From contig JALTEO010000327.1 of the NCBI GenBank assembly GCA_027073875.1, positions 1 to 6,144 on the forward strand: a stretch of DNA of 6,144 nucleotides, written 5' to 3'. This stretch comes from Bacteroidales bacterium. GTDB lineage: Bacteria; Bacteroidota; Bacteroidia; Bacteroidales; JALTDM01. The notes beneath the pieces were generated by a model that saw only the letters and a program-made list of their open reading frames with translations, was not told the DNA's origin and made no database searches. Both the position numbers and the translations under genes were made by a program. Numbering within the stretch: position 1 is the stretch's first letter; each line of letters begins with the position of its first letter. This document shows, piece after piece, positions 4,560 to 6,144 of this stretch.

Positions 4560-5117
4560 ATGTTATTGTTTAAAAGGGAAGAGAACGAGAAGGCTATCAC
4601 TTCTCCAGATGACTTGAGGAGCGTGACAGTTGTTGTTGAGGGCAATGCTATTAAAGAAGTTGTGTTTTACAGAGATTATGACCTTTCGAGAGATGCACTA
4701 TTGAGGTTTTATACCGTCTTAGACTTGATTAAGCACAAGCAGAGGGCAGCAGACTACCCTGTTAAAATAAGCCCGCAGATAGCCGTTCTACAAAAACCTA
4801 ACGTTGAGGTGTTGTACGTTTTTCGTGATACAAACAATTTATCTGAGAGAGTATCTCAGGATGTGTTCTTTATCCATGACAAAGTAGCCAAAGGCAAGCC
4901 TTTATTTGGGGCGTATAGGGACTATTTTGAGGAAACAATAAAAAACTTAAAAAACATAAGAGACCAGAGAAAAGCAAACCAACTGTTGTCGAACGACGAC
5001 TTTGTAGGCACATACGAAGATTTTTGGAATAACGTGATTATATTCTACCCACGCCTACAGAACGATATAGTTAGGAACTTTTTGTTTAACATTTTCAAAA
5101 AATACTCTCTTTATTAA
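4560..5117 (+). CDS. Unrecognised 185-aa protein
   Basis: I do not recognise this protein. It is soluble, with no signal peptide or membrane helix. The N-terminus MLLFKREENEKAI recalls that of the 176-aa protein at 3112. Residues 22-32 (SVTVVVEGNAI) and 63-90 (YPVKISPQIAVLQ, then VEVLYVFRD) look like beta strands. Residues 130-150 are a charged helix (NLKNIRDQRKANQLL). The C-terminus is aromatic (FWNNVIIFYPRL, then FLFNIFKKYSLY). No catalytic motif is visible. The ATG lies 5 nt after AGGAGG, which overlaps the stop of the hydrolase gene, so it clearly belongs to the same operon. A structural or DNA-processing accessory role is possible; nothing in the sequence decides it. Confidence 0.78.
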   Translation: MLLFKREENEKAITSPDDLRSVTVVVEGNAIKEVVFYRDYDLSRDALLRFYTVLDLIKHKQRAADYPVKISPQIAVLQKPNVEVLYVFRDTNNLSERVSQDVFFIHDKVAKGKPLFGAYRDYFEETIKNLKNIRDQRKANQLLSNDDFVGTYEDFWNNVIIFYPRLQNDIVRNFLFNIFKKYSLY

Positions 5118-5134
5118 TTCACAGGAGGTAAAAA

Positions 5135-5419
5135 ATGGAAAGGTTATTGACTATTAGGGATTTTATAAATTACGTCACTGAAAATGTGGCGATATTCCTC
5201 ATGGGATTTGCCCTTGCTGTTGTTGAGGTAGTTAAGTATGCCGCCAAAATCGTAGAGTTTATTGCAATTACTGCTATTGCCGTTTTTATGTATTTTATAA
5301 TGATGGACGTTCACACTCTTGTGGCCTTACAACAGCATAAGGCAAAGGCTACAATCCAGTCGAGCACTAAAATTCAAACTCCACCAAAAGACTTAAAACT
5401 TTATATTCCTTCAAAGTAG
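5135..5419 (+). CDS. Small membrane protein, two helices
   Basis: This 94-residue protein starts with an amphipathic stretch (MERLLTIRDFINYVTEN) and then has two close hydrophobic segments at about 17-33 and 38-57. These are separated by a charged VVKYAAK linker, so they may be two short spans or a hairpin. The tail (60-94) is hydrophilic and Lys/Pro/Gln-rich (HKAKATIQSSTK, then TPPKDLKLYIPSK) and would lie on one side of the membrane. I do not recognise a family. AGGAGG (5123-5128) precedes the ATG by 6 nt. It is the second integral membrane protein of the operon beside the one at 3635, in addition to the hydrolase, so the operon seems to build or modify something at the membrane. Confidence 0.75.
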   Translation: MERLLTIRDFINYVTENVAIFLMGFALAVVEVVKYAAKIVEFIAITAIAVFMYFIMMDVHTLVALQQHKAKATIQSSTKIQTPPKDLKLYIPSK

Positions 5420-5429
5420 GACTGAAAGA

Positions 5430-5882
5430 ATGTGGGCGAAAGAAGAATACGAAGAGGAAAGAAGTGTTTTTGATATAGAGTCGCTTGACGAGTTAATGGC
5501 TTTGATTATAAACAAAAACATCTTTAAAGCATTTCAAAAAGCTATTATAGGGCTTTTAATAGCTAAAAAAGCTGATAGAGATGACTTTATTGCTGTGCAA
5601 AAAATACTTTTAAATGCACGTCTAAGGGTGAGTAGTGAAGTGCAATCAGATGATGAAGTGTGGAACTTGACAGAAAGCCCATTTCTTCAAGGAGACGGGA
5701 GTTTAATTGAGGATATTCTAAAAAAATACGGAATAGGCTTATGGGAAACCCTACTTGCAGTAAGTAAAGAAATAGCAGAAACCACAAACGAGAGGTGGTT
5801 TGTCTCAAAATGTAATGGATACTATTTGGTTGGGACAACGTATATAGACGAGCCGATTGAAGAAGAGAACGATTTAAAATAA
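5430..5882 (+). CDS. Unrecognised acidic 150-aa protein
   Basis: I do not recognise this protein. It is soluble and strongly acidic at both ends (MWAKEEYEEERSVFDIESLD and DEPIEEENDLK). A helical middle (about 20-70) contains IFKAFQKAIIGLLIAKKADR. A second half (about 95-140) includes ILKKYGIGLWETLLAVSKEI and a WFVSKCNGYYLVGTTYID strand pair. The ribosome binding site is weak: AGGA at 5418-5421, at the stop codon of the previous gene, 8 nt before the ATG. Translation may therefore depend on coupling. It lies 18 nt before topB. An acidic partner of a DNA-binding protein, or a DNA mimic, is conceivable, but nothing shows it. Confidence 0.75.
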   Translation: MWAKEEYEEERSVFDIESLDELMALIINKNIFKAFQKAIIGLLIAKKADRDDFIAVQKILLNARLRVSSEVQSDDEVWNLTESPFLQGDGSLIEDILKKYGIGLWETLLAVSKEIAETTNERWFVSKCNGYYLVGTTYIDEPIEEENDLK

Positions 5883-5900
5883 TATAACACGAGGTGTATT

Positions 5901-6144
5901 GTGACTACCCTTTTTATTGCTGAAAAGCCTTCCCTTGGCAGGGCTATTGCCGAGGTTATAGGCATAAAATCAAAGAAAAACGGTTATATAGAGTGTAAAA
6001 ACAACACCATCGTTACATGGTGCTTTGGGCATATTTTAGAACTTGCAAAGCCTGATAAATACCTCAACACCAATGAGAAAAAACCAAAGTGGAAGGCTGA
6101 GGATTTGCCTATTATTCCCGACAGGTGGGTAAAATACGTTAAAA
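5901..6144 (+). CDS. topB: DNA topoisomerase III, N-terminus only
   Basis: The reading frame from GTG at 5901 gives 81 residues before the window ends. It begins TTLFIAEKPSLGRAIAEVIG, the start of the TOPRIM domain of type IA topoisomerases. Glu8 and Lys9 of the AEKPS motif correspond to the catalytic acidic and neighbouring basic residue of topoisomerase III. The later GHILELAKPDKY (from about 43) and DLPIIPDRW (68-76) segments match the typical TopB pattern VTWCxGHLLEL, then LPI(V/I)P. The enzyme relaxes and decatenates DNA, and is common on conjugative plasmids and integrative elements. GAGGTG (5891-5896) precedes the GTG. It is the eighth gene of the operon that starts with HU. The catalytic Tyr domain lies beyond the window, so completeness is unknown. 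Confidence 0.92.
   Translation, partial: MTTLFIAEKPSLGRAIAEVIGIKSKKNGYIECKNNTIVTWCFGHILELAKPDKYLNTNEKKPKWKAEDLPIIPDRWVKYVK

Overview
The window reads as part of an accessory replicon or integrated mobile element of a low-to-moderate G+C bacterium. Genes are packed tightly with strong AGGAGG-type ribosome binding sites. The gene set is typical of plasmids or integrative elements: a VapBC toxin-antitoxin pair, an HU-like protein, a topoisomerase III (topB) start, and a run of proteins I do not recognise. The protein flavour (charged, Lys/Glu/Ile-rich) would suit a thermophile such as a member of the Aquificota, but that is a weak guess.

Layout. (1) 1-389, minus strand: vapC (5' end only) and vapB, behind a perfect palindrome that overlaps their likely promoter. 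(2) 439-1899: a two-gene convergent module. A DUF4325-type STAS-like protein (+, 529-882) and a GHKL ATPase with a STAS-like N-terminus (-, 879-1781) overlap by 4 bp at their stop codons. Their two promoters share an identical 15-nt block around the -35 box, so the pair is probably co-regulated. (3) 1917-2749: an unrecognised 251-aa protein with a ParB/sulfiredoxin-like GNHR motif and distinct codon use. It lies between two copies of a 30-bp perfect direct repeat. (4) 2793-6144: a probable operon of HU, an unknown protein, a four-helix membrane protein, a YdjM-like membrane metal hydrolase, an unknown protein, a small membrane protein, an unknown acidic protein and topB (cut by the window end). 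Spacing is short throughout and two junctions overlap.

The most striking non-coding signal is an element built on CTATATATAG. It occurs three times on the plus strand (452-461, 1936-1945, 2731-2740), each time at a boundary between transcription units. In the two best copies the segment TAACACAACTCCCTATA matches the phage T7 promoter core TAATACGACTCACTATA at 14 of 17 positions. The copy before HU is followed at once by a strong hairpin, as in T7 leaders. These may be promoters of an unseen single-subunit phage-type RNA polymerase. They could also be alternative-sigma promoters, operators of an element-encoded regulator, or recombination sites.

How the parts may work together (inference): VapBC would stabilise the element, the STAS/ATPase pair would act as a signalling or partner-switching unit, and the HU-to-topB operon would handle DNA topology and a membrane-associated process of unknown nature.
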